Under the pieces are notes generated by a model. It ran no database searches, was not told the origin of the DNA, and worked only from the letters and a program-made list of their open reading frames with translations. Positions 1-11,400 of a stretch of 64,000 nt of DNA are shown piece after piece; within the stretch, counting starts at the first letter, position 1; the number at the start of each line of letters is the position of its first letter. The stretch comes from Bombyx mori. Taxonomy: Eukaryota > Arthropoda > Insecta > Lepidoptera > Bombycidae. A program made the translations under genes and the position numbers. The stretch is from assembly GCF_030269925.1 (NCBI RefSeq), contig NC_085132.1, positions 3,060,501 to 3,124,500 on the forward strand. Direction: 5' to 3'.

Positions 1-85
1 GAAACGCATTACTGCTTCACGGCAGAAATAGGTAGGGCCGTGGTACCTACCTGCGCGGACTCACAAGAGGTCCTACCACCTAGGT
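1..85 (-). mobile_element. Bm1 SINE, cut by the window edge
   Basis: Antisense Bm1 from AAACGCATTACTGCTTCACG to GAGGTCCTACCACC. Confidence 0.85.
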
Positions 86-299
86 AGGTAGTAGTAGTCA
101 AATACGTAAACATACCAGACCTGAATAGACTCAGACACGAAATCAAATATCTCTCCAAAGATAATGAATGATTAGGACCGGTAATCGAAGTCGGTCCCCG
201 TGGTGAGGTAGTGGGGTCCATAAGCCTCTAGATCAATGATTATATCGATTTATGAATAACACTTTATAGAATCGATAATATAATCGTTAATCTTCATTG

Positions 300-420
300 C
301 GGTCCCCTATCGTGGCTGATCTCCCTCCTAGCTTAGCCTATGCTCGCCTACCGGTCTTGGTGAAACTAGAAAGGCCTCTGAGCCGCCAGAAATCCCTCCC
401 ACCTAAAATCACTGAGATCT
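300..420 (+). mobile_element. Decayed BMC1-like LINE end
   Basis: CGTGGCTGATCTCCC..GCCTACCGGTCTTGGTGAAA..AGAAAGGCCTCTGAG resembles 5150-5220. Confidence 0.4.
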
Positions 421-1464
421 CAATGTAGTTGCATCTTTCAAATAATAATATAATAGTAATAACCGGGGACAAGTCACACAAGGTCATCTGACCCAGACCA
501 TGGGAACCAAATATCTGATTCTCTGTACTATGGGAACCAAATATTAATATACAATCTCATTTAAATATATTTTTATAAATAGCAATCACGTTGCCGCGGT
601 TGCTGAGAGAATTTATATTAGTAACTGCTATTGTTATTATTCTGTTTCAAAATAATTATGCATAGTTGACGTAATAGTTTTTTTAGCATTAAAATTATAT
701 ATGTTAAAAACGCTATAATAAAAATGTAAGCATAGTGTTTGTCGGTGCATCAGTCATGCGTTCCATTTTTATATAAATACAATATAATGGATACTTCGAA
801 CCTCATGTCTAAAGGTCGTGACAGGAATCGCGTCTTGATCTCAATAGCTGTCGGCAATTACTGATTGACTTAGACCTTAGAAATTCACAGGAAAAAACAT
901 TGGTATCATCATATTATTTACTCGACTCCACGGTATTTTTGTTCTGTATTTTCCTGCGTACTGTGTACATACATATATTCTAAGAAACGTCTTTGACTGT
1001 TTGATATGACTTTAAGTTATTTAAAAGTTATGGTTGCGTTTTATCGATTTTATCACCGACTTTATCTGTGTACATATGTCAATAGAATTTGTTGTCAATA
1101 CTTGTTGTCATGTCCAATTATAGTCAATTTAAGTCAACTGAATGAAGCCACAATGAGTTAAACCAACGAGAATATTAACAGGATGTACATGATTTTGCCG
1201 CCAAATGACCGGCCCAAAATAAAGTGTTCTATTGTAGTTTGTATGTCAATTTGCGTAGATTGGGTCGCTTGTGCACTGTATCTAACGCATCGAGATTGCT
1301 TCGAGATTGTATTCCTGTTGCTTAAAATAATAATCATTGGAACAGTGTTGGTAAATTTGTTTATTTTTTGTTTTACGTGTTCACATTATATTGATTACCA
1401 GTGGATTAACCACATCACAAAATTCTTGGTTTAACACCAGCGTATTACGAACTGACAAGTTGGA
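421..1464. other. AT-rich stretch, no gene seen
   Basis: One 83-codon hydrophobic frame (1183-1434) has no motif or codon pattern that I trust. Confidence 0.6.
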
Positions 1465-1625
1465 ATGACTAGATCCGTGCAACCCTTGACACCACAGCTC
1501 GCGATGCTCTACACTCGGCGGTAGATAGGAGCAAATGGCGTGGAATGATCCGGAACGGACTCTTGTTTAGAGGAGGTGGTCATGACCCTCAATATTGAGG
1601 AAACCGAATCGAGGTTGACAATTAA
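1465..1625 (+). mobile_element. LINE 3' end fragment
   Basis: The plus strand keeps a reverse-transcriptase C-terminal wording (ALHSAVDRSKWRGMIRNGLL then FRGGGHDPQY and stop), typical of insect LINE ORF ends. Confidence 0.55.
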
Positions 1626-2194
1626 ATAATATATCGACTATAAAAACCATATACTTAAATAGCAAACCAAATGTACAATTATTTTTCATCTTTTTTTTAT
1701 CACGTTTTTTACGCTTGGCTTATTAGAGCGAAATCATAAAATTATTTTATTTTATAATATATTTATAAATTCGAAGTTATATTTTGTATTGTCATCGAAT
1801 TGTTTGTAAATTTTCACGTTTTAATCAATCGTCTTAAAGTCGGTGAAAATGACGTTTAAAAATTCTGTTACATCCTTAAAATATAATAATAATTGTAGGT
1901 ACATAATATTTACATATAATAATATGTACGTGTCAAGCTAATTGAAGCGTGTTCAAATTGGAACAGTCCAATCCGCTAGATTGTACTAGTTATGTATTAT
2001 GAAAACTAGTTTGTTTGTTTGTATGTTAATAACCACATAAATTAAAAGACACAATTGTTATTGAAATAAATAAATCATGTTACGATGACCCACAAAGTCT
2101 TTGTTGAACTTGCCGGCAATATTTTCTTCCTAAGCGACATTGGGATCGCTGTGAGTATTAGCGAAAATATTTTTCAATGTTATTGTTTTTTTTC

Positions 2195-2439
2195 ACTGGT
2201 GGTAGGACCTCTTGGGAGTACGCACGGGTAGGTACCACCACCCCGCCTATTTCCGCCGTGAAGCAGTAATGCGTTTCGGTTCGAAGGGTGGGGTAGCCGT
2301 TGTAACTATACTGAGATCTTAGAACTTATATCTCGAAGTGGGTGGCGCATTTATGTTGTAGATGTCTATGGGCTCCAGTAACCACTTAACACCAGGTGGG
2401 CTGTGAGCTCGTCCATCCATCTAAGCAATAAAAAAAAAA
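2195..2439 (+). mobile_element. Bm1 SINE, 5'-truncated
   Basis: ACTGGTGGTAGGACCTCTTG to AAGCAATAAAAAAA; the tRNA head is missing. Confidence 0.92.
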
Positions 2440-2587
2440 TAGTATCAATTTGACGGTGGCCACGTGAATTGTGCCAAGAGGTCCCACTTCGATTCAAACT
2501 TGAAAGTCAACGTTATTGTGAAAGATATTTTTCGAAGTTATTTTTCCATAACCGAATGATACGAGACTAGTTAATTTCGAATATTTA

Positions 2588-2903
2588 TCTATACTAGACT
2601 AATATTATAAAGCTGAAGAGTTTGTTTGTTTGAACGCGCTAATCTCAGGAAGTACTGGTCCGATTTGAAAAATTCTTTCATTGTTACATCGCCCATTTAT
2701 TGAGGAAGGCTATAGGCTACATAACATCACGCTAAGACCAATACAAGTGGAGCACCAATAAAGAAATAGGGGTTTAAATAGCTCCTTAACATTCTATAAT
2801 TCAAAAATATTTTCACCTTCTACGTAAATGAAGTGGGGGGGTAAAATTTTGCGTTATACCAAAGTAACTATTTCACGCGGACGGAGTCGCGGGCAAAAGC
2901 TAG
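2588..2903 (+). mobile_element. Helitron-like non-autonomous repeat (Lep1-type)
   Basis: Starts TCTATACTAGACTAATATTATA and ends CGCGGACGGAGTCGCGGGC..AGCTAG, i.e. 5' TC, a short hairpin and 3' CTAG. Same family as 54980-55370. Confidence 0.65.
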
Positions 2904-3257
2904 AATAGAATAAAGCCTATTTCAGTGGGTTAGCTTAGCTTAAGTCGTTTCTATGTATTTTATCAAATTAATTTATCTTTAAAAGCTTAAACAACACGAG
3001 ACAACATAATATTGAGTTATTTGTGCAGCTGCAGACAGCGTTGCAAACAAAATGATCTTTCCCAAATAGTAGGTGTGTACGCGTTAAATATATAATAATA
3101 TGTGTGTTTTCTTAATGTCTTTATTAAGTGAGACATACTGTTAGAAAACTGACATCCACGGTTTTCGATACAAAGGTTAAATTAATGGATTTTTTAAAAA
3201 TTGTGCCTCTTTTTTACATAATATTTATTATGTATCTTATATTTAGGTATATATATA

Positions 3258-3500
3258 TTTTTTATTCCTTAGATGGGTGGACGAGCTCACAGACCACCTG
3301 GTGTTAAGTGGTTACTAGAGCCCATAGACATCTACAACGTAAATGCGCCACCCACCTTGAGATATAAGTTCTAAGGTCTCGAGTATAGTTACAACGGCTG
3401 CCCCACCCTTCAAACCGAAACGCAATACTGCTTCACGGCAGAAACAGGCAGGGCGGTGGTACAAACCCGCGTGGACTCACAAGACGTCCTACCGCCAGTA
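3258..3500 (-). mobile_element. Bm1 SINE, 5'-truncated
   Basis: Poly(T) end at the left, CTACCGCCAGTA at the right. Confidence 0.92.
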
Positions 3501-3559
3501 AAAAATATTTTACATAATATTAACATAATTTACAGCATTTAGCATTTCGAATAGTTTGC

Positions 3560-4205
3560 TGTTAATTAAAATGCTTTTCAGGATATTATCAAAATAACCC
3601 TTCTACTCATATCTATTCATAAAATATTTATAATTACTGATACCATGCACCCCATGCTTTTTTTACAATAAAATCATTTTTTTCTTACACTATTTTTAAT
3701 TCAAATTTATTAAAATTTATTTTCTATTCTTTTAGTTGGATTTTCTATAAAAGCGTATTTTTGTAGTTTTTTTAAACTAATAATTATTTTTCAATTTTTT
3801 TTATTTTGAATTATCATCGGTCCATAATAAGTATACCAAATTTCGAGTTAATCCGACGTTTTGAAGAGGGTCAAAATCATGTTCAGAGATTCCGTTACAC
3901 ACTACATACGTCTTTTTTTTTCCCTACCTATGCTGATAGCCTTGAGAGGCTATTTCAGCTTCACCCTAACGTTAGTAGGTGAGCTCACGGGGCTCAACCG
4001 AGAGTTGCTAACACTGACCCTAGCAAGAGCAGTGCTTCGCAGAATCTATCACCGGATCGGAAACGCGACCCACTGAGAAGATCCGGCGAGAAACTCAGTG
4101 GGCTGTGTCTATGGGGTTAATTCGCTCGTCGAGCCCTTCGTCGAAAGCGACGGGTTCGACGAGGACGGTGACCGGACATACGTCTGAAGCTAATAAAAGC
4201 GTATT
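3560..4205. mobile_element. Copy of the AATACGCTTTTA repeat, interrupted by a LINE
   Basis: Shares the TTCGAGTTAATCCGACGTTTTGA and TTAATTCAAATTTATTAAAA blocks with 11141-11557. A LINE end at 3914-4175 splits it, with a 10-bp target duplication. Confidence 0.6.
3914..4175 (-). mobile_element. 5'-truncated BMC1/L1Bm-like LINE end
   Basis: Poly(T) then CCTACCTATGCTGATAGCC..GATCCGGCGAGAAACTCAG. The 10-bp target duplication ACATACGTCT flanks it (3904-3913, 4176-4185), so it entered the MITE-like repeat by target-primed reverse transcription. Confidence 0.7.
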
Positions 4206-4700
4206 AAAAATACATATAATTATTACCTGTCTTGACAATTTGAGTATTGGTAACAATATACAAATCAAAAAATGGCTGAAATTATTTGTGGGTAATTTTT
4301 ATTGGACGATAAATTATCATAGTTTAATTAAACACTAGTAGCACTTTCACAGTTGAACACCGTTAAATTTTGATTTATATTCTAAGTTATTGCGGCGATA
4401 ATTTATCAGGACCTATCCAGTATTATCTTGTTTAACTACGTAATTTATTATTGCTTAGTTTTAAGTTTAGAGTCAACAAGTGTTGACTCTGTTTGTTTGT
4501 TTGTTTAGATTATAGTTCAAACTCTCGGAATCACTCAGAATTATCTTTCTCTTTGTTCTTTGGTATCGTGTTGTTTTGGTTCCTCCAGAATTTATCGAGG
4601 CAAATTGTTGTAGAAACTTTTGTGAAAGTATTCCAAGGAAATTTGCTGAATGCAGGTGTTATTACGGTCCAAGGTGATTCAATAAATTCCAGGGTTTCTG

Positions 4701-4971
4701 GTTCGAGGCTGGTCACAATTTAGTTTGATATTTTAATTTTGATATTACATAAACTTTCTATAGTTTGGCAGCTGCTCAAACATCTTAAATCGAACAAGTA
4801 ATCTCACATTATTTGGTCCCTAAACTGAAGAACTGATCTGAGTTCGAGGCTGGTCACAATTTAGTTTGATATTTTAATTTTGATATTAAATAAACTTTCT
4901 ATAGTTTGGCAGCTGCTCAAACATCTTAAATCGAACAAGTAATCTCACATTATTTGGTCCCTGAACTGAAG
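4701..4971. repeat. Tandem duplication, about 130-bp copies, 141-bp spacing
   Basis: GTTCGAGGCTGGTCACAATT..GGTCCCTGAACTGAAGA occurs at 4701 and 4842 with few differences and an 11-bp link. Confidence 0.85.
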
Positions 4972-5022
4972 ACTAAGATCATGGCTGGAATGAATTAGAA
5001 ATTACTTTTTGATGGCACACTT

Positions 5023-5255
5023 CTCTAACACTAGGAGCAGACTTAGGGACCCCGGTAACCGTACTCGTTCGTACCGTACCGTAGATTCATTCGCAAAGCA
5101 GCTGCCCTTGAGTTGTTAGGTCTCCTTTGGAGGCGCTCCGGCAGCTGTTAGCAAGTCCCACCGCTCCTGGCTGATCCTCTGCCCGCCCACCGATCCTGGT
5201 AAAACTGGAGAGGGCACCAGGCCACCAGTAAGCCCTCATTCATAAAAAAGGAGTA
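5023..5255 (+). mobile_element. BMC1-like LINE end, second subfamily
   Basis: AACACTAGGAGCAGACTTAG..GTAGATTCATTCGCAAAGC..TGAGTTGTTAGGTCTCC, ending in A-rich CATAAAAAAGG. Related to 48425-48780 and 35863-36325. Confidence 0.55.
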
Positions 5256-5358
5256 AACTGCATAGGTAATAGACAGGGCGATTACTTGGCAGTAGAAATA
5301 GGAAAATTTGTGGATCACGTCAAGTACTGATGTAATAACTGATGTAATAATAAGTTTT

Positions 5359-5420
5359 TACTGGTGGTAGGATCTCTTGTGAGTCCGCGCGGGTAAGTTC
5401 CACCGCCCTGCCTATTTTTA
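5359..5420 (+). mobile_element. Bm1 fragment
   Basis: Only CTGGTGGTAGG..CCCTGCCTATTTTT is left. Confidence 0.75.
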
Positions 5421-5494
5421 ATCGTGCCTAAGACTCGCGAAAAACAAAAAAAATGTCACGAAGGCATTTAATGTGACAGGTATATTGTCTTTTA

Positions 5495-6141
5495 GGGTCG
5501 ATTCGACCAAACAAGAGTAAATCTTATTCTTAGAATAACTCGTCAGTTAATCGAGAGTAAATCAATTTTACGTTTTACCAACTACAATTCTAAGAATAGT
5601 GGGCCTATTCGGGAATTGTTACTATACCGCCGTTTCGCACGGAATAACGGAGCTATTCCTAGAATAAAGTAATGGCGTCTGTCAGTCCAACATCTGATTT
5701 CTGTCATTTCATAAATATTTATTCTGTTTTAATTTCAAGTCAACGCAATGCACTAAATGATTATTAATAGTCTGAATGCAACGTTTAAACGAAAAAAGAT
5801 AAAACCACACGACAAAACTTGACAATTCCCTCAAACAAACAAGAAATAAAAATAATACGTTTGACAGCTGGATATCTTACACAACAGCTACTTTTTCACA
5901 CTAAAATACGGCAAAATCGAGTTGACGATTTGTATGCTCTTACACTATGCCGTTGAACAACAACATTTATTTGCCGGATTTTATTTTTGTTCACCATTCA
6001 CTCTGCTATTCGCGTATTGTTATTCCTAGCGCAAGTATACGTGGAAAAACGACTATGAATTTACTCGAGATTAAAATCATGGAATAGGTTATTCCTCGTA
6101 TAGTTACTCGAGTTTAAATTTAAGTTTGGTCGAATCCGCCC
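5495..6141. mobile_element. MITE with 18-bp inverted ends and TTA duplication (PIF/Harbinger-like)
   Basis: The left end GGGTCGATTCGACCAAAC pairs with the right end, whose reverse strand reads GGGCGGATTCGACCAAAC. TTA occurs on both sides (5492-5494 and 6142-6144). There is no coding sequence; inner CTCGAGT-like pieces also repeat in inverted order. Confidence 0.78.
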
Positions 6142-6461
6142 TTAAAAAATTTTTTTACATACAGTTACGGATTTGCGATTAAAATTTAAATATACCTCAG
6201 CCTGTGACGGCACTAGTCCTAATGCTAACTTCGTAAAAGTAAATGATTCATTTTTAATTAAATTCCGATATTTTATCAAAACATACGACAAACATTCTTA
6301 GCAACGTTATTGCTAAATAGCGATTCGAATATAGCCGTTATTATATCCAAAAAAGGGATCTAAGAGATTCCGCAGACATTTGCCTAAAGAAAAAAACATG
6401 TGCCTAAAACAGATAACAAATAATAAAAACTGTGTTACATCGTTTTACAAACATAGATTAA

Positions 6462-6785
6462 CACATTCGCGTGAGCAACCTCATTTCTGAATATTGCTAT
6501 TGTGGCGCATCTTTTTCCCATACAAAGTTTAGCAACATCTAATAACATCTCGCCGTAATACGTACATCCTATGATGATTTTTTTTAGGGAACGCGGCGGT
6601 GTAGGCTATGAAAATTGAATGTGTTGCGGCGCTAAGTAGATGCGCCATAGGAATATGTTCATAAAATAGATGTCTAAAGACGTTCCGACAAAATAAATAT
6701 GATAATCTGGAGGCCGTCATCTGACGTTGCTCCATTTCATAATTTTAAAAACACGATGTTGTAAGACGTTGCTCACGCGAACGTG
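6462..6785. mobile_element. Small inverted-repeat element (MITE)
   Basis: The left end CACATTCGCGTGAGCAAC and the right end GTTGCTCACGCGAACGTG are inverted with one mismatch. It is 324 bp, non-coding, with no target duplication that I can define. Confidence 0.6.
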
Positions 6786-6892
6786 GTGAATCATGGCCGA
6801 GGACACAGGCGTACCCACTACTGTATTGTTGACTAGATAATCCAACCTTTAGGAAATGTATTATTCACTTTGAAGAATCCTCCCTTTTAAAG

Positions 6893-7134
6893 TTTTTTTT
6901 TTATGTCTTAGATATGTGGACGAGCTCACAGCCCACCTGGTGCTAAGTGGTTACTGGAACCCACAGACATCTTCAACGTAAATGCGCCACCCAACTTGAG
7001 ATATAAATTCTAAGGTCTCAGTATAGTTACAACGGCTGCCCCACCCTTCAAACCGAAACGCATTACTGCTTCACGGCAGAAATAGGCAGGGTGGTGGTAC
7101 CTACCCGTGCGGACTCACAAGAGCCTATCACCAG
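6893..7134 (-). mobile_element. Bm1 SINE, 5'-truncated
   Basis: Antisense copy, poly(T) to CTATCACCAG. Confidence 0.92.
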
Positions 7135-7576
7135 CAGGTTCCAATGTTACTGAAAATACTTAAAAACCTGGAACTATGTGGATGTGTTTTTGCATAATAC
7201 TTAAAATATCGGACGTCACGGATATGCTAAACCGACGAATTTTAAATGAGATCAATGGATTTAAAAAACACCTAAATTTTAGCGTCAGCTTACAAACCTT
7301 CAACTATGATGTTCAGTTTGCTGCAAAATAACATTTCAGCTTCAAAAGTCCTTGCCCAGTCACACCTTCCCTGAACTTATCATGCCGCTATAGGCCGTGT
7401 TTGGGGCAAAAGCAATAGGTGATTTTTTGGGTCGGAACTGAACTTCCTACGAGGTCTTGGCTCCTGGAGAGCGCGCGGGATATGTGGGACTGGACAGTCC
7501 GCAGATGTTAGAGCGGACTGCGGGCCTCAGGAAAGGAATTTAGGGCCTTACCCAACTTATTACGACGTTCAAACCA

Positions 7577-8000
7577 ATTTTTTCTCCTACCTACGCCGAA
7601 AGTTCGGTTTTCCTCCTGCTGTACAGGGAAGAAAGTCTAACTTTTCCTTCCTGGGTACTGACAAGTGTGCATGCGCATTAGTGTCTACGTCTGCTCTCAC
7701 GCACCTAAAATTCTCCGCCATTGTTGTGCTCGGGTAATTTGAAATATTGTGTTTAGTGTACCTAAAAGTGAAATAAACAAAAGGCAATAAAATTTAATAG
7801 TGAAGTATTAAGCAAAGATGAGTTCGTCAAGCAGTTCTTATTCAATTAGTACTAAATTTATTTAAAAATTAAAAAAAAGTTAAACGGTTTTTTTTTACGA
7901 GCAACCTCCGCCAGGGCTTCGCCCCTGAACCCCGGCTCGATACTCCACGGGTGCTAAGTTTTTTATAATGTCGAACTTTCGGCCTGGTAGGAGAAAAAAT
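7577..8000. mobile_element. Inverted-repeat element, TTTTTTCTCCTACC ends
   Basis: Left ATTTTTTCTCCTACC..GCCGAAAGTTCG and right CGAACTTTCGGC..GGTAGGAGAAAAAAT are inverted over about 27 bases with a short unpaired spacer. There is no intact gene; a short frame starting MSSSSSSYS stops after a few codons. Confidence 0.55.
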
Positions 8001-8493
8001 AGTATGTACTATTCCCATCAACAAATTTTGATACGGTAGGTAGTAAATATTTCGTTTGTATGAATCCTCTTGTGAGATTGTTACGAGCGATAAGAAAAAG
8101 TATAGATATTTTTATACGACTTTAATATAATATAAAAAAAAATCATAATTTACTTACTGTAGATACGGATACTAAATACATAATCGACACTATAAGTGTC
8201 ATCGATTATAACTAGCTAAGCTAGGATCTGAATTACTCGTATTGAACCATGAAGTTAAATCAGAAGTTTTGAATTTTGGAACAAGCATCAAATTCTCTTT
8301 GTATACACACTCGCTAGTTCATAAATGAGTTTGACGATGACAAAGTACATTTAAATTTGCACCAAAACAGATCGTGCATAAAATTGTGAGCCCGTACAAA
8401 AAATACAGAAATTACTTAATTTATTTCTAAAGGCAAAGCAATAAAAAAATAAAAAATAATTAAAGGTTGGCTATTGCCAGTCACGACTCAGAA

Positions 8494-11400
8494 TTATTTT
8501 GCTAGCATAGCGTTAATGTCAGATAAGCTTTTTCCTTTGGTCTCCGGCACGACATAGATGGTGAAGATGACGCCAACCAAGTCAAAGACAGCGAACATCC
8601 AGAAAGCGTAATGGATGCCGACGTTTACTGCTAGGTAAGAATAAATGCTGGTGGTTATCAGACCGGAGCCATTGGCGACTGTCAAACCTAGAGAGGTGCC
8701 TAGCCCACGCATTTTCGGACTAAACATTTCCCCTGCTAGAGCGTGTGGTATTATTGTCAGACCTGAAACCAGAAATATTTATTTGGTAAAGTAAAATCAA
8801 AGTCGTTTATAAAGGATCACATGAGTACGGTCACAGTCGACTGAGTGGTTTAGACAGAGCATCAAAATTTGTGCCATCCAACCATTTAACATTGACATAA
8901 GCAAACCAATAAAGTTCCAAGTATTAGAAGTCAGCAACAAAAGGGTACTTCGCGACACAGTACAGTGTTATGGCTGTCACTTATTACACCCCTGACCTAG
9001 GTCACACAGTACGGTCAAAATTCTAGACACGTGAATGAAGCTGATGAGGCCTCTACAATGCCATACACAATTGATCCATAACAGAAAACAAACTATAGCG
9101 AAGAAAATCCGTAGAAGAGTGGACAGCTCACAGTCTACCCAAGTCTCAATTGTATCGTATTTGCATTGCTCCTTCGTCGTGGAAATAATTAGTGTAGTAA
9201 ATGAGGACAGTTTCGCGAAAAATACATATTTAAATATTTTTTTCTTTACAATTTCAAATTTATGATTCAAAATTTAGTAAATTCTTACCAACGCTGTACG
9301 TAAACAGAGCTGCAACTAAAGCAGTAAGCGGTAACCAGCCCAGGGATCCAACAGACTCCGGAAACATTTGTCGAAAATAAAAATAAGTTCCTAAAGCAGT
9401 CTGAAAAAAAATTAAGCGAGGTGTTAAGAAATTCCCAGAAACATTTAGATACCTTAAAGAAACAGAATATTTATTATTTGAACAGGAAATTATTTAAGAT
9501 CTCCGAAACGAATTATATGTTTGTGATGATAAGTCTTCACGAATAACCTTGTGAATGATTTTTGACAAATAATTGTCCGCTATCGATATTGCGCAATATT
9601 GAGCATCAAATAAACTTCTGAGGCTCAATCAGAACACGGAATACTAAGTTCATTTTAGTTATAAAGTATAAGCTAATCGGAATCAAGTTCGACTTGTACT
9701 CTAGTTAGATCCGTACCCGATGGTTAGCTTACTAGTCGACGGAATTGTTTGAGAACAACCATCTCGTAGACGCGTGAACCAACCAACGGCCCACCTGATG
9801 CTTAATAATTAACGGAGTATATAGATATCATAATATAAAACAGACCGAATATTAGCGTCTACCTGTGTAGGTTCAAAAGAGGTCCTACCACTAGTAATTA
9901 CGCAAATTATGATTTTTGCGGGTTTGACTTATAATATCGTAAAAGTCTTCATGGGCATTTGTCAAGTAAGTATTTCAATACAAATTTTCTTGGGGCGTAT
10001 TGGGAGGCCACAAGGGCAGGTACCACCATCTACCTATTTCTGCCATGAAGCAGCAATGCGTTTTGGTCTGCACGGTGGGAGGAGGCGTTGTACTATAACT
10101 GAGACAAAACTTTTGCCTCAAGGTGGGTAGAAGTATTTACGTTGTTGATGTCCATGGGCACCGGTAACCTCTTAACAACGGCAGATGGGCCGCTAGCTCA
10201 CCAACCCATATAAGCAATTTAAAATGAGCACACATGAATGTACTTAGTCAATTGTCACCCGATTAATATTGATACATGACAAAAATTGGATTTCCTAATA
10301 ATTCTTACCATTGCCAGACAGCACCCTCCTGCTGAAAACAACAAAAGCACCTTCCTTCCATACCTATCCACGACAAATGGCGAGATTAAGCTTCCCGTCA
10401 GATTAGTAACGCCAACTATCATGGTCGCAACTGCCGGTTCAACTGATGAGCCGGCTAATTTGAAAATTGCTGTTGCATTTAATATAACAGCTATAACACC
10501 GCTTGCTTGTTCGATTATATATAATGGAATAATAATCAGGAGTGCTCTTCTGTTACTCCTCTGAAACAGTTCAAGCCATTTCCTTTTTCCTTGTGCGTTC
10601 TCTTTTGCATTTTGAAGCATAATTTTCAGTTCGTAATTTACATCTTTGCTGCGACCAAAGTAATTTAGAGCCTTTTTGGCTGATTCTTCGTCGCCTGGAA
10701 ATTGAATGTAATTATTAATTAAAATTACAGCTATCACGCTATTTGCTTGTTCAACTATTTATTATTGAACGATAATTGGAAACGCTTTTCTGTTAGTCTT
10801 CTCAAATAATAAAAAGTTTTTTTTTATTTTTATTGCTTAGATGGTTGGACGAGCTCACAGCCCACCTGGAGTAAAGTGGTTACTGGAGCCCATAGACATC
10901 TACAACGTAAATGCGCCACCCATCTTGAGATATAAGTTCTAAGATCTCAGTATAGTTACAACGACTGCCCTACCCTTCAAACCGAAACGCATTACTGCTT
11001 CACGGCGGAAATAGGCAGGGCGGTGGTACCTACCCGCGCGGACACACAAGAGGTCCTACCACCAGTAAAGCTATTTCAGTTTATTTCTCGGTTGTGGTTT
11101 AAGATTATGAAGCATAAAGTTAAGTTTCTTATCGATTATTAATACGCTTTTATTAGCTTCAGACGTATGTATGTTAGTATGTAACGGAATCTTTGAACAT
11201 GATTTTGATCCCATTCAAAACGTCGGATTAACTGGAAATTTGGTATACTTATTAAGGACCGATGACAATTCAATACTATAAAAAATTTTTAAAATTGAAA
11301 TTCAAATTAAAAATGAAAAATAAATAATAGTTTAAAAAAACTAAAGTTTAAAAGTCTAAAAAAGTGTGGGGTTCATGGTATCAGTAGCTATAAATATTTT

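Noticed and set aside
4493..4723. Frames of 61-76 codons on both strands
   Set aside because: No motif, no splice support, and they run into a tandem duplication.
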